From Rhynchosporium graminicola (taxonomy: Eukaryota; Ascomycota; Leotiomycetes; Helotiales; Ploettnerulaceae): a stretch of DNA of 64,000 nt. Numbering within the stretch: position 1 is the first letter of the stretch; each line of letters begins with the position of its first letter. Of the stretch, positions 24,811-35,886 are shown piece after piece. The notes beneath the pieces were generated by a model that saw only the letters and a program-made list of their open reading frames with translations, was not told the origin of the DNA and did no database searches. The position numbers were made by a program, and so were the translations under genes. The stretch covers positions 1-64,000 of the forward strand of contig FJUW01000060.1 in NCBI GenBank assembly GCA_900074885.1, in the 5' to 3' direction.

Positions 24811-26640
24811 TTAAGTCCCAGCAAACATAAACACCTTAGTCTCCGGCCAAAGCAAGCGATCTTCTTTCTCCAGAATCTCTCGCTTCTCCAAATCAGGGAT
24901 CGCCGTCCTCTTCTCCAGACCCAAGCTCAGCCCTTTGACCAAAACACTACCACGCCCCCTCATAGTCACGCATTCCTTCACCCAGCTCTCAAGCAGCCTT
25001 TCAGCCTCTTCCTCCGTTTTCAAGCCAGCCTTCGCCAAAACCGTGCCTATGCCCAACGGTCTCGTACTCGGATCCACGCTTTCCACCACATCTGCTCTCA
25101 GCACCGCATTCAGATTAGCGACCAGATTCTCCAACCCCGCACCCGCGATTTCGAAGCGGATAGTTATTTTCGATGCATTCTTCCGTGCAGGGTTATGTAC
25201 TTGCGGCTGCAGCTCTAGAGAGAATGGTCCATTCGCGGCTGCGAATTCAGAGAGATGTTTTGTGTATTTCTCGTGCGAGGATAGGGGTTGATGTCGGAAT
25301 ATGCGGTGTTCACTCCAAGCTGGGATTTCCTGTCCTCCCTTGAATTCATAACCCAGCGATTTGCGCGCTCTATCAACGGCATTCCCACCCTCGCCTTCAT
25401 CCTCGAGAAGCAGACTTATATATAGACTTGGCTCGGCGGGAGGTAAAGCCGGAGGCGTGCGCTCCTTCGGATTTGCTTTTTGTTCTGGTTTTTGGTTGAG
25501 CTCGGCCTCGGGTTTGTTTGCGTGGAACATGGAGACGACGGGTATTGATTGTTGAGAGGAGGTACTTGAGTTTGGCGTAATAATATGTGATGTCGCAGGT
25601 CGAGAGATCATCTTGGAGCGACGGTCATATTGCAATGGCATAGATTCATACATTCGGGGCTCGACTGGGAGTTTGATCGGTATTCCTTGCTCCACGCGTA
25701 AGGAGCGGGGTCTCAATACGGTGTGTTTGGTAATTGTGAATCTTGGAGACTCCATCACTTGCTGCTCATTCCTGGCTGGGATATCTCTAACCAGATCTGT
25801 CTCCTTGGAGACAGGACTGGGAGTGTGCGAGTACTTCCCCGTACGATCTGGGGTCTCTATTTTATCCCCTTTCGAAAGAGGCCCGTTTCTGCCTGGATCC
25901 ATAGTTTCCGCTGTATGGCCATCTGTGCGTGAAGCAGACTCGTTCTTCCGATTCCTAGTCTCCACTATCCTCCAGATCCTATCCAACTCCATGGCTTTCC
26001 ACCTCGGCGATTGTGCATCCATGCCCGCCTTCACAGCATCTAGCGTATCCTCCTCCGGATGCACCGCAGCCTTATCTTTCCTAATTTTCCAACCCGCCGA
26101 CATCACTCTCTCCCGTATCCCCTGTGCAATCTCGTCTTCGGAAACCTCATCTCTGCGCTTATTGTAAACCGCCGAATAACTGTCTGGGGGAGAGAAACCG
26201 CCGAGTTTTCGGATCTTGAATGCTGGCGGGGTTGCCTTCTGGCGTACCTTACGCCCTCGCTTTGAAGCTACTACATTGCTGTCTTGATTCGCAGATTGAT
26301 TCTCGGGCCGTGGATTCGAGCTGGATCTTGAGATCCTGAGAGTTTCTACGGATGCTTCTTGAGGAGCTATATCGTCGTCTGGCTTTACAGATTGATTCTC
26401 AGGTTGAGGAGCAGCGTTGATTTGTGAGCTGAATGTTGCCCGAGCTTTTGCTCCCTCTGATAGATCGCCTTCCGTAGACGAGCCATCTATGCTGCCCTCA
26501 ACTCGTGTTACATATGTGCGGAATTGCTGCGAGCAAGAACCCCTGATAGTATGATTGACAACTTTCGCAGCGAAGAAAATGGGCAGAGTGCGTGGCATTG
26601 AAGTTCTTGAGTGATGATGCGACGAGGCTGTGGTTTTCAT
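24811..26640 (-). CDS. Hypothetical protein, likely mitochondrial
   Basis: A single 609-codon exon starts at 26640 and ends at 24811-24813. I do not recognise the family. The first 45 residues are rich in Ser, Arg, Thr and His with few acidic residues (MKTTASSHHHSRTSMPRTLP), which fits a mitochondrial targeting peptide. The middle is low-complexity, charged and probably disordered. Two more ordered blocks are visible: one near residues 135-230 (KIRKLGGFSPPDSYSAVYNK, then ARWKAM-like helices) and a C-terminal 180 residues with alternating strands and helices (KITIRFEIAGAGLENLVANL). A fungal mitochondrial expression or ribosome-associated factor would fit, but this is inference only. The length without stops and the dense shadow frames support a real gene. 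Confidence 0.8.
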   Translation of the reverse strand: MKTTASSHHHSRTSMPRTLPIFFAAKVVNHTIRGSCSQQFRTYVTRVEGSIDGSSTEGDLSEGAKARATFSSQINAAPQPENQSVKPDDDIAPQEASVETLRISRSSSNPRPENQSANQDSNVVASKRGRKVRQKATPPAFKIRKLGGFSPPDSYSAVYNKRRDEVSEDEIAQGIRERVMSAGWKIRKDKAAVHPEEDTLDAVKAGMDAQSPRWKAMELDRIWRIVETRNRKNESASRTDGHTAETMDPGRNGPLSKGDKIETPDRTGKYSHTPSPVSKETDLVRDIPARNEQQVMESPRFTITKHTVLRPRSLRVEQGIPIKLPVEPRMYESMPLQYDRRSKMISRPATSHIITPNSSTSSQQSIPVVSMFHANKPEAELNQKPEQKANPKERTPPALPPAEPSLYISLLLEDEGEGGNAVDRARKSLGYEFKGGQEIPAWSEHRIFRHQPLSSHEKYTKHLSEFAAANGPFSLELQPQVHNPARKNASKITIRFEIAGAGLENLVANLNAVLRADVVESVDPSTRPLGIGTVLAKAGLKTEEEAERLLESWVKECVTMRGRGSVLVKGLSLGLEKRTAIPDLEKREILEKEDRLLWPETKVFMFAGT

Positions 26641-27032
26641 GACAAGGAAAGTATTCGGAGCGGGATCATGTTTCTCCGGGATGGCTTTGGTATTTATTTC
26701 CAGGGGAGAAATGTGGAAGTCTGGAATTTCATTTTTGATTGTCTTCTTTGCCTGATATTCGAAACATAGTTAGTTTGGTAGTTTTTACTCGGGACTCGCA
26801 GTCTGCCGACACAAATTATGTATATACCTGGAATTAAGCGAATTCCCATTTGGAAGTCAATAATGATCACAAGCGAGCTTTGCGAAGTTAGTGGTTCATT
26901 CATCCATCAATGAAGTATTACTCTATACAGAAACACCTGGCAAGACTCCACGACTCCTCCAGGATATAGGTACAGTTCGCTAATTTCGCAAATCACAGAA
27001 TAACAACTCATATATCACTCCACCCCACTTCC
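26641..27032. other. Intergenic region
   Basis: About 390 bases holding the presumed promoter of the minus-strand gene at 26640 and the 3' end of the aquaporin gene. No other feature was seen. Confidence 0.5.
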
Positions 27033-28560
27033 TCAAACATCATATTTCTCACTCCTCCTCTTCTCCCCCCTCCTCAACCTCAACCAAATCGCCAAATCCT
27101 GCAATCCCATACTCGGTCTATTCAACGGGCTTTCAGGTCCAGTGTAAACCATAGCATCATAAACGAACGCTCCGAATATACATCCTAGGAATGGAATCAC
27201 CATGGGGATCCAGAAGTAATAGTCGCCTGCGCTCCAAACCTGGTTGCCATAGCCGACTGCGTAAGACATCAAACGTGGGCCGAAGTCTCGAGCTAGATTG
27301 ATTGCGTAGCCTGTTTCCCAGCTATGATATGTTAGCTTATATATCAGGCTAGTGAGGGAAGAGATCACGTACCCAAAACAAGCACCAAGACCGAAGATTA
27401 AAAAGAATAACGCAAGCGGAAACATCTGTCCAGCCCCAGTTTTTCCCATTGCGCCTGGATTCGAATCATCCTTCAACGCAAAAATGACCAGCATCAAAAT
27501 CGTACTCGCAATGAACTCGCTGAAGATCTGACTCGCTTTCGTCAAGAACGCTTGCGGATACGTGCAGAATATACCCGCTGTAGCAGTCTCACTCGGTGGC
27601 ACGGTTCGGATGCCGTGGCCTTCAAGTTGGTCGATTGCTGGGATGTAGTTCGCATATACGACACCGGAGGCGCAGAACGCACCCAACACTTGAGCGATGA
27701 AGTAGATGGGAAATCGTTTCCAGGGAAGTTTGCGGAACAGGCAGAAGCAGAATGTTATGGCAGGGTTGAGAAAACCGCCTGAGTCGCCGGCGACATAAAT
27801 TCCTAGCATGACGCCGAGGCCCCATCTAGATTACTGGTTAGTAAGAGTGACAAACCCGTGAAATGGTATGGACGACATACCCCCAACTTATACTCTGATA
27901 TGATCCGAATCCGCTCCCACCAGGTGCTCCGGTCTGACCTGTACTGAGAAGTACTTGCGCCACACTACCATTACCGAAGAGTATCATAACAAAGGTTCCT
28001 ATAAATTCTGCGAAAGGTTCTCGCATCATAACTCGCACTGAGCTCCATCTCAGATGCGAATGTACATTGTGATCATCAACAATCGGTGCATCGGCTGATA
28101 AGCCTATTTTCGTGCGTATTGTAGAGACAGTATGTTCCCGATCGACTTGGTGCTGCGTTTTACGGCTTTCCGTGCTCACAGCTGTCTTAGCTGATGGATG
28201 ATAGGCGAGGTCAGTCTTATTGTTTGGCGGAGGTGGTGACAGGCTTGGACTTCCACGCTCATCGCGATGTTCGAAATGTCCATCTCGTGGTGAGTCTGAG
28301 GGACTCGAGGGCCGTCGAGTAGCTGGTGATGGTCCGACTATATCGGCTTGCTTTTCCAGGTGTTTCGCATATGCCCTATCTGAATTCTGAATTGTGCTAT
28401 CAGGATCTCGCAAACCTGGTCCGCTCCCATATTGCCCTTCATTGTGATGGTGACTCTCAGCCCAATCTTTCGCCCTTGGACTGGCTGTGGGCGAGTATGC
28501 AGTACTGTCTGAAGACATCCTAGGAAAACAGGGTCTCGCAACTCGAGAATGACAAGACAA
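27033..28560 (-). CDS. Aquaglyceroporin (MIP family channel)
   Basis: This is a membrane channel for water, glycerol or small solutes at the plasma membrane or vacuole. Exons on the minus strand are 28560-27881, 27825-27373 and 27321-27033. They total 473 residues from the first ATG, or 459 from the likelier start MSSDSTAYSP at 28518. The introns are 55 and 51 bp. A long hydrophilic N-terminus (about 190 residues) precedes six hydrophobic segments. After splicing the conserved SWGWGLGVMLGIYVAG and ACFGWETGYAINLARDFGPR appear. The first NPA box is present in GGFLNPAIT; the second is NLA instead of NPA, as known for fungal Fps1-type channels. GDSGG before the first box differs from the more usual GGISGAH. 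Asp in NLARD fits the glycerol-facilitator subclass. Confidence 0.93.
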
Positions 28561-30255
28561 ACTCTGAAGAAGGGACCGAACTAGTCAGGAGTAGAGGAGA
28601 AGGCTACGATGAGCTAGAGAGCTGACAGGAGAAATATATGAGACGCTGTGGTACAAACGGCACATGGTCGATACCCCGCCATGCAAACCTCTCGTCATCG
28701 GCCAGAACGGTGCCCCTGGGCAGAAGACATGGCGCTGACGCTTGACTATATTAAAGAAGGCGTTCACGCCACTCCCGCGAGGCTCTCCAATGATCGAAGT
28801 TTAAATGATTGAAGAAAGGGGTGATCCATTGTCCGGTACGAGACCGAAGCAGACGAAGGGATCTCGAGCCGGAGCACTGCTCCTTTTGGCTGTACCGATG
28901 GCGCGCATGCAGAAGTGAAAGGGAGAGCCTGAGAGTGTTGGTAGAGAGTGAGGAGGGCAGGTGAGAGATTTCTCAAGTGGCCTTGAATGAATCTCGTTCA
29001 ACGTTACACTTCAACGCTGCTGCGAGGCGTTGACACTTGATCACTTCACTTCATATCACCATGAACGACGACGATACAACACAAGTGAAGGCAAGATATA
29101 TTTAATGCAATGGACTTTCATAAAACATTTCCTGAGGTTCAGGTTCAGGTTCAGGTTCAGGTTCAGGTTCAGGTTCAGGTTCAGGTTACATTCCTATCTA
29201 TCCTCTACAGATAGATCCTTGTGGGCCAACTGAACCAAAGCATGCCCCTTGCCCAAACTAAGTCTAGACTGCAGACCTGGACGCTTGAAGAAATGGGGCC
29301 TGGGCTGGGGTAAAAGTGGTGACGTTAGCCCTTGGCGCCAAGGAAACCGCGGGAGGAATTGGGGGGATCAGCGCCACTGACGAGCAACGCTCTTGTCTCT
29401 TGGCAAAGACCATGAGTTGATTCGCCGAGATCTAAGAGTCCATGATCCAAGCCCATTTTCTCGGCTGGAAAAGAAAAGAAAATGAAGAAGGCTGACATGT
29501 GAATCCGTGTTACAAGGCTCGGGGGTTCGGGTAGCCTCGCCGCTTGGCTGCATGAGATGATGGCTGTTTTGGGCTGGCTGGCTTGGGACAGTTTCTTATT
29601 GGAAGGAAGGAAAATCTGAACTCCAAATGTTGCCTTCCGATACAAATATTCGCCAAGAAAAACATGATCGGATGACAATTGAAGTTTGGTAAATTCGTCT
29701 CCGGTGAGGCGAGGAGCTGTTTCCCTAACAAAGTCATCCAAACAGCTGTAAGACATTTAATGTATAACCTTACGAAAGACCCCGTGATTCGAGGCCAACG
29801 TCGCATAATACTTTCAGGATATTACCAAAGTAATCCTTCAAAGTGGTAAGTCTATGTGAAGACATTGCTTAGAGATGCATTGACTTTTCCGACAACGAAT
29901 CAAAGAGACATTTTCTTTTGCCATACTGATAGAAATCTGGCTAGGCCTAGATGAAGATTGGAGTGAATTCATTGATGGGTCTTTGATGAGCGTGTATAGT
30001 TCCCAAGAAGCTCTTTCGCGAAATCCGAAACATTTCCATTTTGGAGCCAATGTGTGATCCGTTAATTGATCGGTCCACCAGATTCAACCACTTGAGAATT
30101 TTGCCCAAGTATCGCCGGAATAATCGGGAGTTTTGAGGTGGATGTGATCGATTTGAAGTAGGTTGAATCGCAACATTGAGAGAATTTGGTTGGGACAAAT
30201 CCCGAATCACCAACCACGGCTCTGATTTCCACGCGCCACCTCGACAGCAAATATC
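28561..30255. other. Intergenic region with a GGTTCA microsatellite
   Basis: It holds the aquaporin promoter (left) and the 3' flank of the phosphopantetheinyl transferase (right). A hexanucleotide GGTTCA repeat of about nine units runs from 29135 to 29187. A 143-codon minus frame at 29325-29756 has no recognised domain and overlaps other frames, so it is not called. Confidence 0.5.
29135..29187. repeat. (GGTTCA)n microsatellite
   Basis: Nearly nine perfect tandem copies of GGTTCA are present (53 bp). It lies about 575 bp upstream of the aquaporin start codon and is likely length-polymorphic. Confidence 0.95.
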
Positions 30256-31268
30256 CTAAGAAGATGCCACTGCAAAAGCCAGCACATCCTTCTCGAAATC
30301 CAACTGCTGCCACTTTCCCAATTTGGCTCGTTCATCCTTGAGCTCTTCCGGAACGTGAATCGACCCAGCAATCATGTAATGCTTTCCAATCGGTGTGAGT
30401 TCCATCGTGACGTCCATGACAACCTTCTTCTGGAAATAATTCGCGAACTGTCGTATCCTATCTCCTTGTTCCAGAGAAGTAGCATCAAGCCCCTCTTTCG
30501 CATTCGGTGGGTTTACAAGCAAAATCTCAAGCTCTTTCAACCACGGCGCAAGCAGCGCATCACCTGTCATCTTAACATACGCCTCCCTCAGACACCATAC
30601 TGCGTAAAATTTTCTCAACTGCTTCTCGATCACCGTTCCTGATCTGCGCGTCTCTTCGTTAATTGGCGTCAATTTGATGGCCGCCACCTCGGAATCCGCT
30701 AATACATCTGCATGGATGTCAACCCAGTTACCAAAACCATGTTTACTGATATGCTCAGAATCCTGCTGTATTCTCTCATTGACACACACAATATCTGTTC
30801 CAACGGTGACATCGTTAAACCCGACAGCTGCAATGAGACTTACAATGCCAGCTTGATGGCTGACATTGAAATCAAGTAGCACGTGACTGTCCACCGATTC
30901 CGGTTTGAAGACTGGCTTCTTCTTTTCATTTCGAGAAAGAATGGTGCGTGACCATGGAACACCGCATTTGGCTATGATGAGGTGTTTCAGCAGATGTGAC
31001 ACCAAACTCATTTTGGCATCTTTAAGATGGTAATATTTAAGGACTGATGACTGTTCTGCCTCTGTGAGAAGAGAAAGAGCTTCTGCAGCCTGCTTATATC
31101 AGTCATACATACACTCAGATTTTGACGGGTGGGACTGACGACTATTTTGAGCTGTTGAACCTCGTCACGAGCGTTGGACTTAGCCACTGGCCAGAGTGGA
31201 CGCGTATCGACGAACCACTGCACAATTTGAGGCTCCATTGCCTTGTCAGTTGGATTTTCTGAAGCCAT
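30256..31268 (-). CDS. 4'-phosphopantetheinyl transferase (Sfp/NpgA type)
   Basis: This enzyme moves the phosphopantetheine arm from CoA to a conserved Ser of carrier domains, activating polyketide and nonribosomal peptide synthases and the lysine-pathway aminoadipate reductase. Exons on the minus strand are 31268-31115 and 31061-30256, giving 319 residues. The 53-bp intron uses the GTGTAT donor, because only that choice keeps frame into KAEQSSVLKYYHLKDAKMSL. Seen motifs are VDTRPLWP near the N-terminus, FNVSHQAGIV, VGTDIVCVNER with the Mg-binding Asp, and FYAVWCLREAYVKMTGDALL with the conserved W..(R/K)EA..K signature. The start at MASENP is the first ATG in frame; a later Met is possible. 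No synthase gene lies in this window, so it is probably the general-purpose PPTase. Confidence 0.93.
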
Positions 31269-32409
31269 CTTCGATGGAAAACTCTTCAATGTCTGCGAAA
31301 TGTGTACATCATGGTCAGCGTCCGGAGACTGGTAGGAGGTTTTGGACGTTGTAGCGCCGAAAATGTGTCGGTCGCCGAAGATTTTACACTGTTGGTAAGG
31401 TCATGTGATATGGTCCACATTTGCTCATCATGACATGAAGCTGAGTGAGTCGGGGTTTTGGCTACAAGTATCGCTATGAGGAGAGAGAGGAAGACTAGTG
31501 TGATTGGATGATGGATGATGGGATTAGATGGTCCTCTGCCACCACACTGCGGGTCACGAATTTCTAGCCTTATGCGAGTTATGTATGATTGCAATATATC
31601 TATCTATCTGACCTACCGGAAGCTCTGTCTGTACCAAACTCGTGAATATAATACTGGTACCACATTGACCAAGTATTACTTCAAAATCATGAGATTGTTT
31701 TATGAAATGAGTATACCACAATATGGCATAATTAGATTGGCAGGCAGATGAGCTCACTTCAGGTGCGAGTTGCTCAAATTGCTTCGCTGGAGATCGAAGT
31801 ATCCAGCTTCACGGATCCAGTATATCAATAGGTCTCACGAGACTCTAAATTATCTCACTGCTTGAAACTCGCACGGCCGGCCTCAGTGAGGCCTGCCACA
31901 ATCACAGCTCGGAGGACTCATTCTGAAATTATGAACAATAGGATGAACGCAGCAAGCGAACTCCTCCATTCTTTTATGCAAGAATCTGAATCCTAATAGT
32001 CAGGTATACTGTATACTGTATAGCCAGCCTACCTCATGACAAGGGTACAGATTACTAGCACGGGCCAGTCACGCTCTGTCTGATACCTGTTCGTTCGTGA
32101 TTGGCCCCTCGACAAAATTACCCGTTCTGTTGCACGTCGTAACAAAAACCGCGAGGGATTCAGGTCCAGAGGGGAAATACCCCTCCGCCCCCCCTCCCTG
32201 CCACCACTCTCGGGGTATCATTATCGCGGGGCTCCGTCCGGTAATAATCTCAACCCAACTTCTGAAAGTGTAGCTAGGAAGAAAAAGGTTTAGGACAACA
32301 CACGACATCTCTACAACTGTTCCCAGCTTCAAAAGCTCGTATCCGGATCCGTTCACTTCACTCAGGCAGGGAAAGAAGATCTCGCAATTCTCATCAAAAC
32401 CCGCCCCAA
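31269..32409. promoter_or_regulatory. Divergent intergenic region, PPTase / aldo-keto reductase
   Basis: 1,141 bases separate the two start codons, so the two genes' promoters both lie here. No gene was recognised inside. Specific regulator sites cannot be assigned by eye. Confidence 0.5.
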
Positions 32410-33573
32410 ATGGCAGACACGAAGTTCAAGCTTAACACCGGTGCTGAGATTCCAGCTCTTGGTCTGGGCACATGGCAATCTAGTCCTGGCGAGGTCAAGA
32501 AGGCCGTTTCGACCGCACTGGCTCTTGGTTACAAACACATTGACTGTGGTATGCATTCACCCCCACCCGTCTCACCCACGACTCCTTCAGCAAAACTAAT
32601 TGCGAACAATCAGCCTACTGCTATGGCAATGAAGATGAAGTGGGTGAAGGTCTCAAAGAAGCTTTCGCCAGCGGAGTAAAGCGAGAAGATATCTTCATCA
32701 CAACAAAGCTCTGGTCTACATACCACTCTCGAGTTGAGGAGAATCTCGACAAGAGCTTGAAGAGTTTGGGACTTGATTATGTTGATTTGTATCTGGTGCA
32801 TTGGCCTGTTGCCATGAATCCTAATGGTCAGTAGAGGACAAATTACCCCTCCATCCTCATCCCACTTTTACAGTACCCCGCCAACAACGCATATCTAACA
32901 TTTGCTTTCTTCCCTTACAGGAAACGACGAAAAGTTCCCCAAACACCCCGATGGATCCCGCGATCTAGTCACGGACTGGAAACACACACAAACATGGGCT
33001 GCAATGGAGAAGCTCGTTGCAACCGGCAAAGTCAAAGCTATTGGCGTAGCGAACTATTCCGTCAAATACCTCGAAGAACTCCTCCCACAAGCCAAGATCA
33101 TCCCAGCAGTCAACCAGATCGAGAATCATCCTTCATTGCCCCAACAAGAGATCGTGGATTTCTGCAAGAACAAGGGCATTCATATCACAGCTTACAGTCC
33201 GTTGGGAAGTTCGGGAAGTCCAATGATGAAGGAGAAGCCGATTTTGGAGGTTGCTGAGAAGAGGGGTATTACACCTGCGAGCGTCTTGTTGAGTTATCAC
33301 GGTACGTGGACGCCAATCAATCTTTCCTGCCTCTTCTACCCGACAAGAATCCGTCCAAGTCACTAACAGGTATTAGTCGCGAGAGAAAGTTCCGTCCTAG
33401 CCAAATCCGTCAACCCAGACAGGATAAAGGCAAATATGGATCTCGTCAAGCTGGATGCGTCCGATATGCAGATCCTCAACGATTACGCGGAAGGTCTCAC
33501 AAAGTCCGGCAAGGTCGTCAGATATGTTTACCCTGCGTTTGGAGTTGATTTCGGCTTCCCGGATAAGTCTTAA
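32410..33573 (+). CDS. Aldo-keto reductase (GCY1 / glycerol dehydrogenase-like)
   Basis: This is an NADPH-dependent carbonyl reductase of the AKR superfamily, cytosolic. Exons 32410-32548, 32614-32826, 32921-33301 and 33377-33573 give 309 residues, the usual family length; all three introns are phase 1. The catalytic tetrad is visible: Asp and Tyr in [17 protein letters not shown], Lys in [11 protein letters not shown] and His in [22 protein letters not shown] and the cofactor-side segment [19 protein letters not shown] follow. The last acceptor is TATTAG at 33371-33376; the nearer CACTAACAG would break the frame. The best functional match by pattern is NADP+-dependent glycerol 2-dehydrogenase (GCY1-like), but substrate cannot be read from sequence. 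Confidence 0.93.
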
Positions 33574-34140
33574 ACAGGCATTTTTTGAGATGAGTAGAGA
33601 ACTCAAAGACACGTTCAACAAAAAGCTCAATCTCTCTCCCCGTCTATTTATATCAGGATGAAGTGGTAGCGATTGCCAATTTGATTGATTTTCTGTCCGA
33701 TCCGGTGAATGGAAGTATTGAAGAAAGATGATCAAGCGAAGAAGTATTTTTTATACACATTTCTCATTTCCATTGTTTCCTCCTCATTACAGGCGAGCAG
33801 CAAATTATCTTCGTTCTCTTGATACGACGAAGGTAGGAAGAAAAAAAACAAGCCAATCCAGCACCCATTACACACCACTCCCTCTCGTCTTCCTCCACCC
33901 CATCTTTCAATCCCCAGTTTTCTTCATATTTTCTGCCCTCAAAAAGAAAGAAAAATCCTTCTCAGATCCCTTCTCATCCCATCCCATCCACCTGACCACA
34001 AATTTTCATCCATTCATTAGCAAAACCACCCACTCCCACAAGCTCCCTCCTTCCCTCCAAACTTCCGTCACCCTTCCGTCACCCCTCCCTCTTCCCTTCC
34101 CATCCCCAGCATCAGCAGCATTAGCAGCATTAACAGCATT
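33574..34140. other. Intergenic region between convergent genes
   Basis: This is the 3' flank of the aldo-keto reductase (plus) and of the wall protein (minus). It is pyrimidine-rich on the plus strand. The plus frame 33728-34480 runs antisense into the wall protein and is a composition artefact. Confidence 0.5.
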
Positions 34141-34911
34141 CTACAAACTCGCCATCAAAGCCGCAATTCCCACAAGCGCCGCCACCGTCGCCTTTGTCTT
34201 GGTCTTTACAATTCTCTCCGCCGCACCCGCCGCAACAGGCGGACTCGTCGGTTTCGCTGATTTGGCCGTCGCGTTATTCCCTACACTCATACTCACACTC
34301 ACGCTCAGCGTACTCTTTGGCGGCAATGGTGTCGGGATCGGGAATGGGAGAGTTGTGTTGGTGTACCCGTGTCCGTGTCCTTGTTCGTATTCTACTGATG
34401 TGGTTGGAGGAGGAAAAGATGGAGACGGAGATGAGGTCGGAATGGGAGGTGGTGATACAGAGATGGAGATGGTGGGATAAGAATATGGATAAGGCGCGAT
34501 GATAGTCGGTGTACTTGAACTTGAACTTGATGATGTTGTAGGGTACGGCGGTGTGGGTGTATATATCGGTCCTGGGCCAGGGGGAGGGGAGGGTGCTGTT
34601 GTTGGAGGACTGGGGCTGGGGATGGAGATGGGGATGGGGATAGGGAACGTGTATGTCCATCCTGATGGAGAGATGGGGTAGGGTGTTGTGGATGGATGAG
34701 GAGGAGGTTGTGTGGTCGTGATGGGGATGGGGTGGTGAGTGTGAGTGTGTGGGTGTGTCTGGTTTGGGATGGGTGTTGGCTCCCCGTCGTTGTTGTCGTC
34801 GCAGGTGCTGGTGCTGGTGCTGGTAATGCTTGCTTTCCATGGAATCCAAATTCCTTGGACGAGGGAGGTTCCTAGGACGAGGAAGAGGAGAGGGAGGGAT
34901 AGAGAATGCAT
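34141..34911 (-). CDS. Pro/Ser/Thr-rich GPI-type cell wall protein
   Basis: A single exon of 256 codons. A signal peptide is evident at residues 1-20 (MHSLSLPLLFLVLGTSLVQG). Residues 30-205 are almost only Pro, Ser, Thr, Ile and Tyr, with NQT and NTT glycosylation sequons. The end has a small-residue region (AAGAAE) followed by a hydrophobic tail VAALVGIAALMASL, the pattern of a GPI-anchor signal. The protein is probably O-mannosylated and linked to the plasma membrane or wall. The low-complexity repeats create long open frames on the opposite strand that are not genes. I recognise no specific family. The role (wall structure or adhesion) is inferred from composition. Confidence 0.8.
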   Translation of the reverse strand: MHSLSLPLLFLVLGTSLVQGIWIPWKASITSTSTSTCDDNNDGEPTPIPNQTHPHTHTHHPIPITTTQPPPHPSTTPYPISPSGWTYTFPIPIPISIPSPSPPTTAPSPPPGPGPIYTPTPPYPTTSSSSSSSTPTIIAPYPYSYPTISISVSPPPIPTSSPSPSFPPPTTSVEYEQGHGHGYTNTTLPFPIPTPLPPKSTLSVSVSMSVGNNATAKSAKPTSPPVAAGAAERIVKTKTKATVAALVGIAALMASL

Positions 34912-35309
34912 TTTTAGGGTATGGCTTTATATTCGACGGTGGGTGTTGTCTGCTTGTTGTTGGGTTTTGCCTGGAATGGATTGGGGAGGAGTGTATTGGT
35001 TGATGTTTTTTTTTGTTTTGGTATGCTGTGATGTGATCTGGTATGCCGTGTTATGCTGTGATGTGATGTGATATGAAGCAAGACGAAGACAAGTTGAAAG
35101 ATCTTTCCTTAGAAGACGAATGGGATGTGCAAAACGAATGTTCGATAACCCCCCAAGAAGTACAAACAAATGAACGAGTGTGTGAGTAAGTGTATAAATC
35201 AGATATCAAGAAAGGCACTGACTGACTTGAAGAAGCATCACGGCGCAAGATCTCAGCACCTCCAGTATATATATAAACCCCTCTCGGCCCTGCGAGCGAC
35301 AAGTTCGTG

Positions 35310-35364
35310 CATTCATTCATTCATTCATTCATTCATTCATTCATTCATTCATTCATTCATTCAT
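35310..35364. repeat. (CATT)n microsatellite
   Basis: About 13 perfect tandem CATT units span 55 bp in the upstream flank of the wall protein gene. Confidence 0.95.
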
Positions 35365-35847
35365 TGATTCTCACGAGCTAGCCGTCTGTTCACCCAAATG
35401 GATTCATTTATCTATCTATCCATTCACCCTCCCGTCTATGACACAGTCTATCTGAATGATATCCTCCCCCCGCTCTTGACAGGAATAGAAGCAGATAAAC
35501 AGCCTCAGACTAACCATCGACATGAGGATATGTTTCGTTTTAAGGGGCTTTGTATATGTAATTAAACTACTGGACTATGGTTTATATATATGCAGTGGCA
35601 GTAGTGGTGGTGTGGTTCCTGCATCGACAGTACCGTACGTACGTCCCCGCATTACATTCTAAAAGGTATCGCATTGCATTTACCCATCCACCCAATCACT
35701 CATCCAGCCAATTATCTCAGTTAAAGGTTACAGCTTACAGCCTGATGACCGAATAGATCCGGTACGGTACGGTACGAACTAAACGCAACATGCAGAAAAA
35801 TACACGATCTGAGGATCTCGAAACGCGGTACTTTCTGTGTTGATGCC

Positions 35848-35851
<4 letters not shown>

Positions 35852-35879
<28 letters not shown>
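35852..35879. repeat. (AT)n microsatellite
   Basis: A 28-bp pure AT dinucleotide run in intergenic sequence. Confidence 0.95.

Positions 35880-35886
<7 letters not shown>

Noticed and set aside
24646..26265. Several plus-strand frames of 60-190 codons
   Set aside because: They are antisense shadows of the 609-codon minus gene.
29325..29756. 143-codon minus frame between aquaporin and PPTase
   Set aside because: No recognised domain and strong overlap with other frames; possible but unsupported.
33362..33369. CACTAACAG as the acceptor of the last aldo-keto reductase intron
   Set aside because: It would shift the frame; TATTAG at 33371-33376 restores the conserved [12 protein letters not shown] segment.
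33728..34849. 250-codon plus frame and other frames over the Pro/Ser/Thr-rich gene
   Set aside because: Low-complexity repeats suppress stops on both strands. Only the minus frame 34141-34911 has a signal peptide and a GPI-type tail.
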